This document shows positions 40,701-53,300 of a stretch of 64,000 bases of DNA, in pieces. The translations under genes were made by a program, and so were the position numbers. Under the pieces are notes generated by a model. It had not been told where the DNA came from, made no database searches, and worked only from the letters and a program-made list of their open reading frames with translations. Source of the stretch: Synaphobranchus kaupii (Eukaryota; Chordata; Actinopteri; Anguilliformes; Synaphobranchidae); the NCBI GenBank assembly GCA_029718625.1, contig CM056376.1, positions 112,232,112-112,296,111 of the forward strand. Direction: 5' to 3'. Position 1 is the stretch's first letter. Every line of letters starts with the position of its first letter.

Positions 40701-43700
40701 CTGTCCCTAGCTGGAGCCGCTTTTCCTACTCTGTTGCTGCAGACAACGAGAAGAATGCCTTCACCGTTAACCCCCAGACGGGACAGGTTTCTGTGGCGGC
40801 TGAGCTAGACAGGGAGTCCACACCCATCTATAATCTGACCCTGCTGGCAGTGGACTCTGGCTCCCCTCCGGCAACGGGGAGTGCCATCCTGATCGTGAAC
40901 CTGGAGGACATAAATGACAACGGCCCTACCCTGGTGACCTCCAGTGGGGAGGTGATGGAGAACCAGCGGGCAGGGACCGCGGTGGTCACCCTCCACTCCA
41001 CTGACCCGGACCTTCCTCCCAACCAGGGTCCATTCACTTACAGCCTCCTTAGCTCAGCTTCAGGTTCCACCTCCAGCTATTTCAGCCTCTCTCCAGCAGG
41101 AGAGTTAACCACCAGCCGGGAGATTGACCGGGAGCAGATCGCAGATTTCTTCCTTCCTGTGGTGATTCGTGATTCAGGTGTCCCGCAGATGTCCTCCACG
41201 GGCACCATTCATGTCCGAGTCAATGACCAAAACGACAACCCATCCGAGCCACGTGCAGTGGAGATCTTTGTTCACTACTTCGGGAATCTGTTCCCTGGTG
41301 GGTCTCTGGGTAGCGTCAGGCCCAGTGACCCAGATGTTCAGGATGCCTTCCGCTGCTCTCTGGGCCAGTCAGCACCCAGTCTGTTCAGTGTTCCCACCGG
41401 CACCTGCGACCTCTCTGCCCACCCTCGCTCAGCGGAGGGAACTTTTGACTTCAAAGTGCGCAGCAGCGATGGGGTCCATGGGGCAGTGGACAACAACATA
41501 CGAGTCCTCTTCGCCTCCTTTGGCAACGCCACCGTTGACAACAGCATCCTGATCCGTCTTCGTACCCAAGGGGTGTCGGACTTCCTCACCAATCACTACC
41601 TTAGCTTCCTACGCGTGGCTACCTCCCAGTTAGCAGGACTAGGCACCGCCGTGCAGCTTTATGGCGCCTTTGAGTTGGGAAACTACACCTTCCTCATGGC
41701 TGCCGTGAAGAGGCCCCATGGCCAGTATGTTAACCCCAGCGGCGTTGCCACCTTCTTTCAGAGCATCAGGGATGTGCTACATCGGCAGAGTGGGGTGTGG
41801 ATGGATGCTGTGGATCATGACCCCTGCACCCAGAACCCCTGCCTGAATGGTGGTAGCTGCAAGAGGCGTTTGGCCGTGGCACCTGAAATGACAACAGAGG
41901 AGAGCGTGCCCATCATCCTGGTTTCCAATCGCCCCCTGCCACCCTACGCTTGTAGCTGCATGCCAGGTTATGCCGGCGGTCTGTGCGAGACTGACATCGA
42001 TGAATGCCTGCCAGCCCCATGCCACAATGGCGGTACCTGCCACAACCTGATAGGGAGCTTCTCCTGCACCTGCCCTGAGGGCTTCACCGGGATGGCCTGC
42101 GAACGTGACGTCAACGAGTGCCTTTCCAACCCCTGCAAGAACGGGGCGCTCTGCCAGAACTACCCCGGTGGCTTCAACTGCCTCTGCAAGTCCGGATTCA
42201 CAGGTAAACCCTTTCCCGCCATCCGCACCACTGATAGCAGCCTTTCCAGAACAGCCGCGGCCCCCAGCTGTCAGGCTTTTTAAAATGATAACGCAATAAT
42301 TTTTTTAATCCCTCCTGCTCACACAGGATCTAGAGTCCAAGCAAAATATTTGCTTCAAGTTGATTGCAGAAGTATTTCATAGCCTCAATAGCAGTCGGTG
42401 TCTCAATGCCAAAAAGTTTGCTTTCAGGATTACTAGTTGGGGGGTATGAGGTTATAATGGATATAAGTGTGTTGTGTTCGTCTTAATAAAGGGGATGATG
42501 CAAATATCAACCCAGGAAATGGCTCACAGGTCACAATTCTCACATTTCACAGCTCAGCCTCCCTCCTGCAGGTCTAGAACATTTTATTTAACACAATTAT
42601 AGTTTTTTTTCCCTCAGTAAATCAAGACTTTTTCCCTCCTTAGTCAGGCTTGCAAAATGATGTAATAGCTTTTGAGGGTAATAGCTTTCTATCAGATGTC
42701 CCTTATTAATCCTTGAATGTCTTTGTTAGTTTTCAAAAATTGATCAAGTGAAGTAGCTTGGGTCTCCATGGGTGACTGCAGGTTAATAAATCACCTTAAA
42801 AACCCTCCTGGCCTGCTTAGTTTGTGTATAGTACATGGTTGATCTTGGGACTAAATAATAGCGAGGCTCTCTTTAGCCGGGGCTAGCCTGAAGATGGATT
42901 TGTATTAATTAGAAGTTTTTTGGATCATCTTGTTTTCTCAGCTGGCTGCCATATTTATTTGAGACGTTTTTTTAAAAAGAGGCTCCCGCGCAGACCGCGT
43001 TTTCCTAGGCAGTGAATGATTAAGTCATTACTGTCCTTCATCATTATGACCGTCACAAATGACCATAAGCCATTTTATGTTGTATTCACAGACAAACGCC
43101 CTTCCTAAAGAAATATACCTTTTGACTTACAGTAGTTTGGTTGCCCTCACTGCGAACTCTTTATTTCCCACTTTTTTTTTTTGCTGATTGGGGGTGGGAG
43201 GGTGAGTAGAGAATGTAGCTGTTTAGCTTTATAGAAATCAGCACCCAAATGAATTTCACAATAGTTCGAACAACCTCCCCCCACCCTTACAAAGGACACA
43301 CCTCATGCATTGTGTTATTTCTATACCATGACAAGACCCTTTATGTCAATGTTATTGTTGTTTTTGTATCCCCATTTACATTATATTTCCATCTTAGCTG
43401 CACTATGCGAGTCTCCTTTTATGCAGAATTGAGACAGACCTTGAGCTAATATCCTGTGTTATCTTCACAGGGCTGTGTTTACATGGGAGGGAATGGTGGT
43501 GTGGGTGGGGTGGTTCATAGCAGCTGCATCAGTTTACAAGGTATCAGATTTACTGTGTTATCGTGGGGCTGTGATAATGGAAATGGGTCAGGAAAAGGCA
43601 GACCTTGGAAATGGGTCGTGATCAAGTCTCCGAAGTTTAGGGTTAGGGTTAGGGAGGGTTTAGGTGGGTGTTGGGGTAGCCGGCATACACTGTGACACTG

Positions 43701-46700
43701 CTCAACGTTTGCTCACCTCATCACCTCCCGCTTTCATCCATTTTGTATTTTGTGCCGTTTTTGTTTTGTCACCCCCCCCACCCCCAGGCAAAACGTGCGA
43801 GTCCGCCATCAATTACTGTGAGTGTAACCCTTGTTTTAATGGCGGCTCCTGTCAGAGTGGACTGGATGGATATTACTGTCACTGTCCCTTTGGTAAGTCA
43901 TCCGATCAGCCTGGTGTCTATCCGAGGCCAGAGGCTGGCCGTTCTTACAGGGGTTTCCTCATTTCCCTATGCTGTGTTCTTTTTCTGGACTGGAGCTTGC
44001 TTGTTTTCCATACTGTGAAACGACTTTCATTTAAAAAAACGGGCTGCTTTTTTCCTTATATTCTTGAGGTGTGTTTGCTCTGGGGACCACACCTAAGCAT
44101 TGATGACAAAGAATATATATCATGTTGTATAATTATGTATTGCCATGAAAAGCAGGGATTGACAGCTCATTGTAGTTTAGTTTTTCTTTGTCCTAGCAAA
44201 TAGATGGTATCCAGTGTTACTGTTTGATTTAATAAGTGTCTGGTGTTAGAATTTTAGGTTGTTCCTTTCTATCTGAATTTTTATCATTGCCCCTCCCCTC
44301 AATTTTCAGGGGTCTTTGGAAAACACTGTGAGCTGAACAGCTATGGGTTTGAAGAGCTGTCTTACATGGAGTTTCCAAGCCTGGACCCCAACAACAACTA
44401 CATCTACATCAAGTTTGCCACAATCAAGAGCAATGCCCTCCTTATGTATAACCATGACAACCAGACAGGAGACAAGGCAGAGTTCCTGGCCCTGGAGATC
44501 TTTGAGGGCCGAATGCGATTCTCCTTCAACCTCGGCAGCGGGACGTACAAGCTGATGACCATGAAGAAGGTTTCTGATGGACAGTTCCACACAGTCATTG
44601 CCAGGAGAGCTGGGATGGTGAGTGCCATTTATTTTATTTTTTTTATGTTTGACCTTAGCCTGCTCACTCACTAACAAATTCAGTGATGTCACCTCCTGTT
44701 TTGGAGGTTAGGCATGAAAGCATATGCAAAGGTTTGGGAGGAGACATGGAGACATGTCACTGCCAATATTCTCATATGAATTCATTGCTAGACTAGCTGA
44801 AACCTACACCTATGCATGGAAGTAAAAGCAAACAAGGTTCAACATCTGTTGTGACTCCTTTCCAATCAATAAATCAATCCAACAATCAATCAGTCAGACA
44901 CTTATCAGTCTGAGAAATCATCTGTTGAACAAATCTAATGAAAATATTTATTACGACTATGATTAGTATTACACTGCCTGGCCAAAAAAAAAGTTGCACT
45001 CTAATATTTAATTGGACCGCCTTTAGCTTTGATTACGGTGCACATTCATCGTGGCATTGTTTCGACAACCTTATGCAACATCACATTTATTTCCGTCCAG
45101 AGAATTTTTGGCCGAGATCTTGTATTGACGACGGGAGAGTTGAACCACTCCGTAAAGTCTTCTCCAGCACATCCCAAAAACTTTCAATGGGGTTGAGGTC
45201 AGGACTCTGGTGGCCAATTAATGTGTGAAAATGATTCCTCATGCTCCCTGAACCACTCCCAAACCACAATTTGAGCCCGAAGAATCTTGGCATTGTCATC
45301 CTGGAATATGCTCATTGATGGGATAACCTGGTCATTCAGTACATTCAGGTACTCAGCTGACTTCATTTTATGGCTGCATAACGTTGCTGAGCCTAGACCT
45401 GACCAATTTAAGCAACCCCAGATCATAAGACTGCCTCCAGAGGCTTGTGCAGTGGGCACTATGCATGACGACTTTTTTTTTGGTCAGGCAGTGTATAAGG
45501 AAACGATTGCGTTGCTAACCTTGCTGTAAACTCAGTTTGTTATATTGCTGTTTTTCAGATCACTGCTTGTTTGTTTTTTAACACATTTAATAATAACATT
45601 TTCCTCCGGTATAATAAACGTGTGAGTTCAGCCCCTTCTGGTTTAGGTACAGTGTGAAAACAAAACTGTTAGAGGCCTCTAAGATGGGACAGACGTGAGG
45701 TACTCGGGGTCATCTCAAATCCAAAACCAAAGACAGAGCAACTTACAATTCAGATCTTCTTCTGTGTCTGCACACCATTATGTTTAATGACTTACAAGAA
45801 CGCAAGATATGCAAAAGATATACTGTCAGAAAGGCCAAAGGTTACTTAGATTCAATTTTAACTTTTAAACTGTCACATGCACAGCAAGTCCAGTATGCTT
45901 TTGCAAGACAGACTTTTCCTGTGATTTTTAATGGTGGAAGTACTGCCCAAAAAATTGTACTGGCTTCCACTTTTGACAGGCATTTTAAGCCTTTGGATTA
46001 TAATTACACTGTTCGTAGTGCTAGTTTTGTTTGTGGCTTTTGTAGTCTGTAATTATGTCTGAAAACCAAACTTGTTTTGATTTATGTTAGAAGCCCTACC
46101 CACTCGACAAGCAATTTTTTTTTTCTCCCCCCAAAGTTACAATTTCCTTAGTCTTCTGCCATATTGTGAGATTGTTTGGAGGAAGGGGGAGGGTTCACCA
46201 GCTTGTCAAATGTTTCATAAAGTAAGTCTCCAGCAGGACTCAAAATCTGTCATTTCCCACAGTGCATTTGGGATTTGGTAGGAAACCGGTAAAATCGTTA
46301 AACTGTCTGGTTTTGAGATGACGCGGAGCAGAGTGACATGGCGGAGAAAAGGTGCAGCTCGGAAAAGGCGGTGAAAAAAACGATTCCACAGCGCCACGCC
46401 GCAAAATATGATGTTCTGACTCTGAATTACGGCAACCGTGCTAAAACGCTTTGAGCCAAGCTGAAATGACACAAAGGCATGTGCACGGACCATCCAGAGG
46501 GACATCTCTTCATGTGGTGTGAAGCAACGCTAGTGACCATGTTTTGAGAAGCTAATGCGGGTCATTTAAGTGGTCCTAAAACTCTTCTCTGTACCGTTAC
46601 CTGTGTTTGCTTACGTATGTTAAATCCATAATACACTATGTTGTTTCCCAAAATGGTAAGCGGAATATCTAAAAACAAAAAAAGTATGCATTATTTTGGT

Positions 46701-48498
46701 AGAAACTGCAGGCTACAATGCATTGATTAAGGTCAGGATTTATTTTGTTAAACATTTAGTTCAGGGGTCCCTGAAATATTTGCCAGATTTAGACAAAAAG
46801 CAGAAGAGAAAATGAGACACATTAAGGCTAAATCTTATCTTCAGCCAAAGGTGTTTTTTCTTTTTCACAGGAAACTGCATTCAACCCTGGCCTCATTCTG
46901 TATAACTCTTTTCCAACTTAGTTCCACCCGTTTTTTTAAACTTTTTTCTGGATTACCTTCTGCTTTTCATCTGGTCAAATGTCAAAAATGTTTTTTACAT
47001 ACACACACATACACAAAAACAAAAAAAGCAAAAAAATACAAGTAATATAAAAAAGCCAACATGGGTAAATGTTGACACCAGCTGTGTCCCCTTTAGCTTT
47101 CCTTGCACTATGGAACTTCATGCAAACCTGGGATGCTTTATTACGGAAAGGCCTCCTGCTAAACCAATTACCAGTGTTTATACTGCCCCCCAAACACAAA
47201 CACGCTCCTGTTGTTCAGTCGCTGGACAGAGAGCATTTGATATTAATTTAGAAAGCTTTTAAAAAGGCACTATCCGCACCCGTACGAAAGACTTGACAGT
47301 GTGTGTGTATTCTGTGGTTTACCATCAAGTGCTGGAAAGAAAAAAAAAACATTACTTATTCCCCATATGGATGTGATGTGTAACACTTAAGATCCTTTCT
47401 CTAACTGAACAATAAAACGTTTATTTTCTTTTCTTTCAACTCATTTTATACAAAAGAGAATTTTCCATTATTTTCCCCCCTCTTCTCGTTTTCCTCCCGG
47501 CGTTAGCACGTGTGCGCCTGTGTAAGTAATTAGAAACGGGAGAGTTTTCGCCCCCGTTTCGCGTCTCTTGGCCGGTCACAGCGTCACAGCTCAGCCCGCA
47601 GAGATGTGTTTACACAGGGTTCGGTCGCACGTGGAAACACTCCGGTCTTTGTTTTTTCCCAGAGAATCTGTGCATGTGCACGCTCTGTTTATTTATTTAT
47701 TTTTTCATTTAATTTTTTAAAACCGCCGCAGCCTTTCAGCTGCGCGGCCCATGCAAGAGAGGATGGATGGCACAATGAGTAAATGCTAGCTCGTAAAATT
47801 TGTTTTGTATATATAACTTTTTTAGATATAAATTTTTATGGAAACCCGCTCAAGTAGTTCCATGTGGCCTGTTGCACACTAGGGGCTCTGTAGAGCTGTC
47901 CCAAACTGATCCCAGACCAGTGCTCCCCGACGTGTTCTCGTAAGCTCACCGAAACCAGCCAGGGAGAGACGTGCTGTGCTGTGCTGCGGGTTTGACTTAA
48001 TTTGGTCGTTGGGGAGAAGAAAACGACACGGTTGTAGCTTATGGAATCATAATCCATCCCATATAATGTAAAAAGTAAAAAATGATATTGATAGAGTTGG
48101 CATCCTTTGCGAGTGCCATCTTGTTTGCACTCAGACAATATACATTTTAAATTCATGCGAATGTCTGCATCAGATAGACAGATAGAGGACATATACATAA
48201 TATCTTTATTAACATTTGTTTGTTTATATTTTACATAACGTTCAAATGTTGACGCAGCCTACTGTACAGCAAATAAATTATAATACTGTAGAATGAAGTA
48301 CTGTAAAATACAGTACAGTGCTATAATATCCATTTTTGGGAATTTTTTCAAGTAACTCGGCCACTTACATTACTGTAGTGTTTCTCTCCGCACCACTGAA
48401 CCGTCGAGACTGTGACGACGACACAGAAGCTCCTCGTTTTGCCATTTTTTACTGCAACACAAAACTGAGAGATAAGAATACACACCCCATAGCACACA

Positions 48499-48563
<65 letters not shown>

Positions 48564-48931
48564 GCTCACGCTCAAAGGGCCTTAAACTGAACTTAGAACA
48601 TATAAATTTACACTAGTATATAGGTAGCCATATGTAGTGATAAAAAGAACTGTTTCCAGATAAAAGGACTTTCAAAACAAATGTACAAAAATACAATATC
48701 TCCCCCGATGTGTAAATGGTTTCACAATCTTTTTGCGGCTATCATCACTTGAACTTTGAACTAACCTGTACCATTTTGGCTTTTTGCAAGGTGCTACAGG
48801 ATCAAACAACAAGTGTTGATATAATGTGACCATCCATAAACCTAGCACATTACAATTCTTACGTTGATAAAGTTGACTCACAAGAAGACTGTGAACCATG
48901 AAGACTTATTTCAGAGTCAAAAAACGTAATG

Positions 48932-48985
<54 letters not shown>

Positions 48986-50252
48986 TATTGACATGTATAG
49001 TAAGCAAAGCTAACAGAAACCACTGCACTGTTATGTATCGCTTGGAATCCACCCAGAACCTGCTGTTCTTAGGTAGGGGAGAGGAGAGAAGAAACCATAT
49101 TGTAAAAAAAATATGGACAATGTGACTGTGATGTCACGCATTGAGTTTCCATGGGCTTGCAAAAAACATTTTGAAGCTGCGGAAATGTAATTTTTGTGCC
49201 GCCATGTTGTACAAATAAGGAGCCAGAGACAGCAGGCACAACATATTAGATTATTGTCCAAATGACATGATAACTTAGCCGAAGAAAAAAAACACCTATT
49301 GCAAATACATGTGGGAAATTATTGACTTTGTATTTTGACCTTAATGGTACCATTGACTTACACTGAAACGGGAGGCTGAAAGAGCAACGTCTCTCAACAA
49401 GACCAGGAAGCGAGCTTCAAAAACGAAGCCCGATCTTGGCCCCTTGGAACTGAAGAAACGCAGAAACACACCATCTGGTTAGTCTATAAAATCAGTGGTT
49501 TAACCGCGACCTTCCTTTGTGCTGTAGGCTGCTTCCCTGACCGTGGATGTGTGTGGAGAGAGCCAGGATCCCGGCTACTGCGCGGTCAGCAATGTTGCCG
49601 TCCACGCTGACTGGTGAGACAGCTTTCACAGATTAGATTAATTTGATTGGCAGAACACATTTGTCCAAAGAGACGTACAAGGCCAAATAATCGGGATAGC
49701 AACAAGCACCAGAATAGTGACTATGATACCATAACTATTTACTGGAGTAAAAAGCTACTTAGATGGAGCCACTTCGCAAGTGAATGGAATGAAATACCTT
49801 AGTTTTGTTTGTGCAATCATGAAACAGGAGTTTAAATCAAGTCGGTAATTAAAAATGTAAAGCAGGAAAGTGCCCTCCCTTTCAAAATGGCATATACTGA
49901 ATTCAAACATATTATCAATATCAGAATAGATGTGCAGCATTTCACAATATATATTTATTGCCTCTTTCAGTTATTGTAATTATAGATATTTGAAATATAT
50001 TGATCTGTATACAATACATTTATCATCATATGCTCCAGAAAGTAGAGATATTAACAATATATGAATCAGGGGGGTCAGAGATTTGTGAGGTCCTGGATTT
50101 CAAGTGCTTAAACAAAGGCTAGCTTTCAGGAATCCCAGAGCACAGCAGACGACACAAAAACTCATATGTCAGAAGGAGGAAACTCTTTTATTAAAAACAA
50201 ACAAAAAAATAAATAAGCTGAAAGACCTGGTCTATAGTGATTGTATGGATAC

Positions 50253-50288
<36 letters not shown>

Positions 50289-50305
50289 TGTGTGTGTGTG
50301 TGTGT

Positions 50306-50352
<47 letters not shown>

Positions 50353-53300
50353 CATTTGTGCACATGTGTGTGGGCTGGGGGGGAGTTGCTAACTACAGTC
50401 AGCTAAAGTATATTTATAAAGACCCAGGGTAGAGGGGAGGTTACTCGTACTGTGTTGTTGCCTTGCCAACGCAATAATCTCCCCACCTCCCCCTGGCATA
50501 TCCATTTGCCATACAGGATCCTGGATGTTCAGCCAAACCGCCTCTCTGTAGGGGGCGTGGCCTCCATCGAGCCCATCCTCCACCGCAGGGGGCAGGTCGC
50601 GACGCACGACTTTGTGGGCTGCATCATGGAGCTTGCCATCAACGGTCGCCCCCTGGAACCTGGGCAGGCCCTGGCGTCTCGCGGCATCCTCGACAGGTCT
50701 GACCCGCCACCGTAACATCATTCATTACATCCGCATTACCTTCCGTTACGTTACATTAATTTTGCAGACACATGCCATACACACCCAGAATTACCTACAA
50801 TGCAGGAGAACGTAAATACAATCACCTCATTTATAAGAGTAATAGTGCCATACAGCATTCCCACACCAGTCAATATACAGTATATTCAACATCACTAAGG
50901 CACTAATGCACGTTAACTGTGCTCACCAGGAACCAAAATACAAACCCTGAATAAGTATAGAATACCTCCATAAATTACATTTAGCTGAGGCTCTTAAATG
51001 GAGTGACTTACACAGCTTACCCTTACTATTCAGGTATACACTGCCTGGCCAAAAAAAAAGTCACACACTCTAATATTTTGTTGGACCGCCTTTAGCTTTG
51101 ATTACGGCGCGCATTCGTCGTGGCATTGTTTCGACAACCTTATGCAACGTCACAACATTTATTTCCGTCCAGAGTTGCAGTAATTTTTGGCCGAGATCTT
51201 GTATTGATGACAGGAGACTCGAACTACTCGAAAAAGTATTTTCCAGCACATCCCAAAGACTTTCAATGGGGTTAAGGTCAGGAATCCGGTGGCCAATTCA
51301 TGTGTGAAAATGATTCCTCATGCTCCCTGAACCACTCTTTCACAATTTGAGCCCGATGAATCTTGGCATTGTCGTCCTGGAATATGCCCATTGATGGGAT
51401 AACCTGGTAATTCAGTACATTCAGGTACTCAGCTGACTTAATTTTATTGCTGCATAGCATTGCTGAGCCTAGACCTGACCAATTGAAGCAACCCCAGATC
51501 ATAACACTGCCTCCAGAGGCTTGTACAGTGGACACAATGCATGACGGGTGCAACGGCAACTTTTTTTTTGGCCAGGCAGTATATACTATTCTGTTAAATT
51601 TACTGAGGCAATTCAGATTCAGTTCCTTTGCTTATGTGTACAATGGCTTTGCCCCCAACTGGGAATCAAACTTGCAACTTCTGAGTTACAAGCTCAGATC
51701 TCTAATCGTCATACTTCACTTTTGACACCAGCCGTTATACAATATATTTGGTGTGCTCATCTGCACAGAATATTTAAGAGATTTATAAGAAAACTTAAAA
51801 GTGAAAGTTCTCATTCATTTGAGAGGTGAAGGAGTTGCATACGTTGAGGAATGTACGGGGAGAAGTTCTCTTGTTTTTGTTCTTGTTCGAGGGCACTGGG
51901 TTGAACAAAAAGAGGCAGTATCCCCATTCATCCCCAGAAGTGCTTCATGAATGGTCGGCGAGGCGGATCTTTTAGCATGTTAATGCAGTTTGGGAAAGGC
52001 ATGTCCCTCCCTCTGCACTTCAGCTGGCCCTGTGATTGGCTGACTGGTCTTCCTGTTCTGGCAGGTGTCCCAGGTTAGAGGGGGCCTGCACTGCCAGTCC
52101 CTGCAGACACGGGGGCGCCTGCGTGGATCACTGGTCCTGGCAACAATGCAGGTGTCTGGAGGGCTTCACTGGGAAGTACTGTGAGAAGTGTAAGCATCTC
52201 TTCTATCTCTTTATTTTTATTTACTTATTGTTTATGTTGCTATTGTATGACAGGAATCGTGGTCCTATCACTTTGGACCTCCAGTACTGGAGTTATACCT
52301 GCAGTCACTACGGTCCTCCCGGGATGGAGTTTGACATCCTTAATCAAGTGAAGAGCTTGGATGGGCTGAATGGCCTGTTCTCCTCATCAGACACCCTTCT
52401 GTTTTTATGTTCTCATAATGAGTGTCTCTTTCCCCGCCTTCCAGACATGACAGCCGACACCGCTCTGTCACTGGATGGAACCGGCCGCCTGGACTACTCC
52501 ATGAGCCAGAGTCAGAAGCGCGACCTCCTATTGGGTGAGAGCCTGGGGAGCTCCGCCCCTAGCCCCGCCCCTCGCCGCCCCTCCCAGAGCAGCCTGGAGG
52601 TGAAGTTCCGCACGATGAGCAAGAGCGGGACGCTACTCCACGTCCAGGAGACCAGTAACTACACCACTGTCAAGGTGAGCCCAGCGGTGATGGGATTCCA
52701 CGAAAACTAACTATCGGGAGCATCTATGAGGTCGCGGTAGTCACTGTAAAAGACACAACTCTCTCTTTGTTTCTCTCTCTCTTTCTCTATTTCTTTGTGT
52801 CTCTCTCGTTCTCTCTCGCTCTCGCTCTCGCTGACTGATCCTGGGAAGTTGTCCAGGGGCTGGAAGCTCTTTCCCTAACTGCTCCCTTAAGTCCAGTCCC
52901 CTCATATTCTACAGGACCGCAAAACAGCCTCCCTGGACTCATCTACCAACTCACCCACCCCCCTCCCTCCAACCCCCTGGTTCTGGACTGGGCCTTCCAA
53001 AAAAAATAAAAATTACTATTAGACTTTTTACATTTTTTTTGTTATTCTAAGTAAAGGCAATCAACCAGGAATCATGAGAATTAATGGAGATACCTCCCAG
53101 AAATCACAAGAAGTAGTCATTACCCAGAAATTACCCAGCAGTACCCAGAACTCACCCAGCAATACCCAGAACTTACCCAGCAGTACCCAGAACTCACCAA
53201 GCAGTACCCAGAACTCACCCAGCAGTACCCAGAAATCACCAAGCAGTACCCAGAACTCACCCAGCAGTACCCAGAAATCACCCAGTTGCCTCTTGTTTTT

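Larger units (their letters stand above)
44618..49527 (+). other. fat4: fat4 intron (4.9 kb)
   Basis: It holds the first Tc1-like derivative, a CT microsatellite (48501-48563) and an AAT microsatellite (48930-48986). Otherwise it is AT-rich unique sequence with no supported gene. Confidence 0.85.
50697..52064 (+). other. fat4: fat4 intron with nested transposons
   Basis: It contains a SINE-like repeat (50981-51036 and 51584-51730) split by the second Tc1-like derivative. The remainder is unremarkable. Confidence 0.87.

Noticed and set aside
45780..46052. 90-residue plus-strand frame ([16 protein letters not shown]...)
   Set aside because: No recognisable family, no splice-site support, AT-rich intron composition, and a length expected by chance.
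47500..47600. GC-rich patch with an AAACGGGAGAG...CCCCCGTTT imperfect inverted repeat, considered as a promoter or hairpin
   Set aside because: Too small and imperfect, with no initiation or CpG-island-like extent that I can support.
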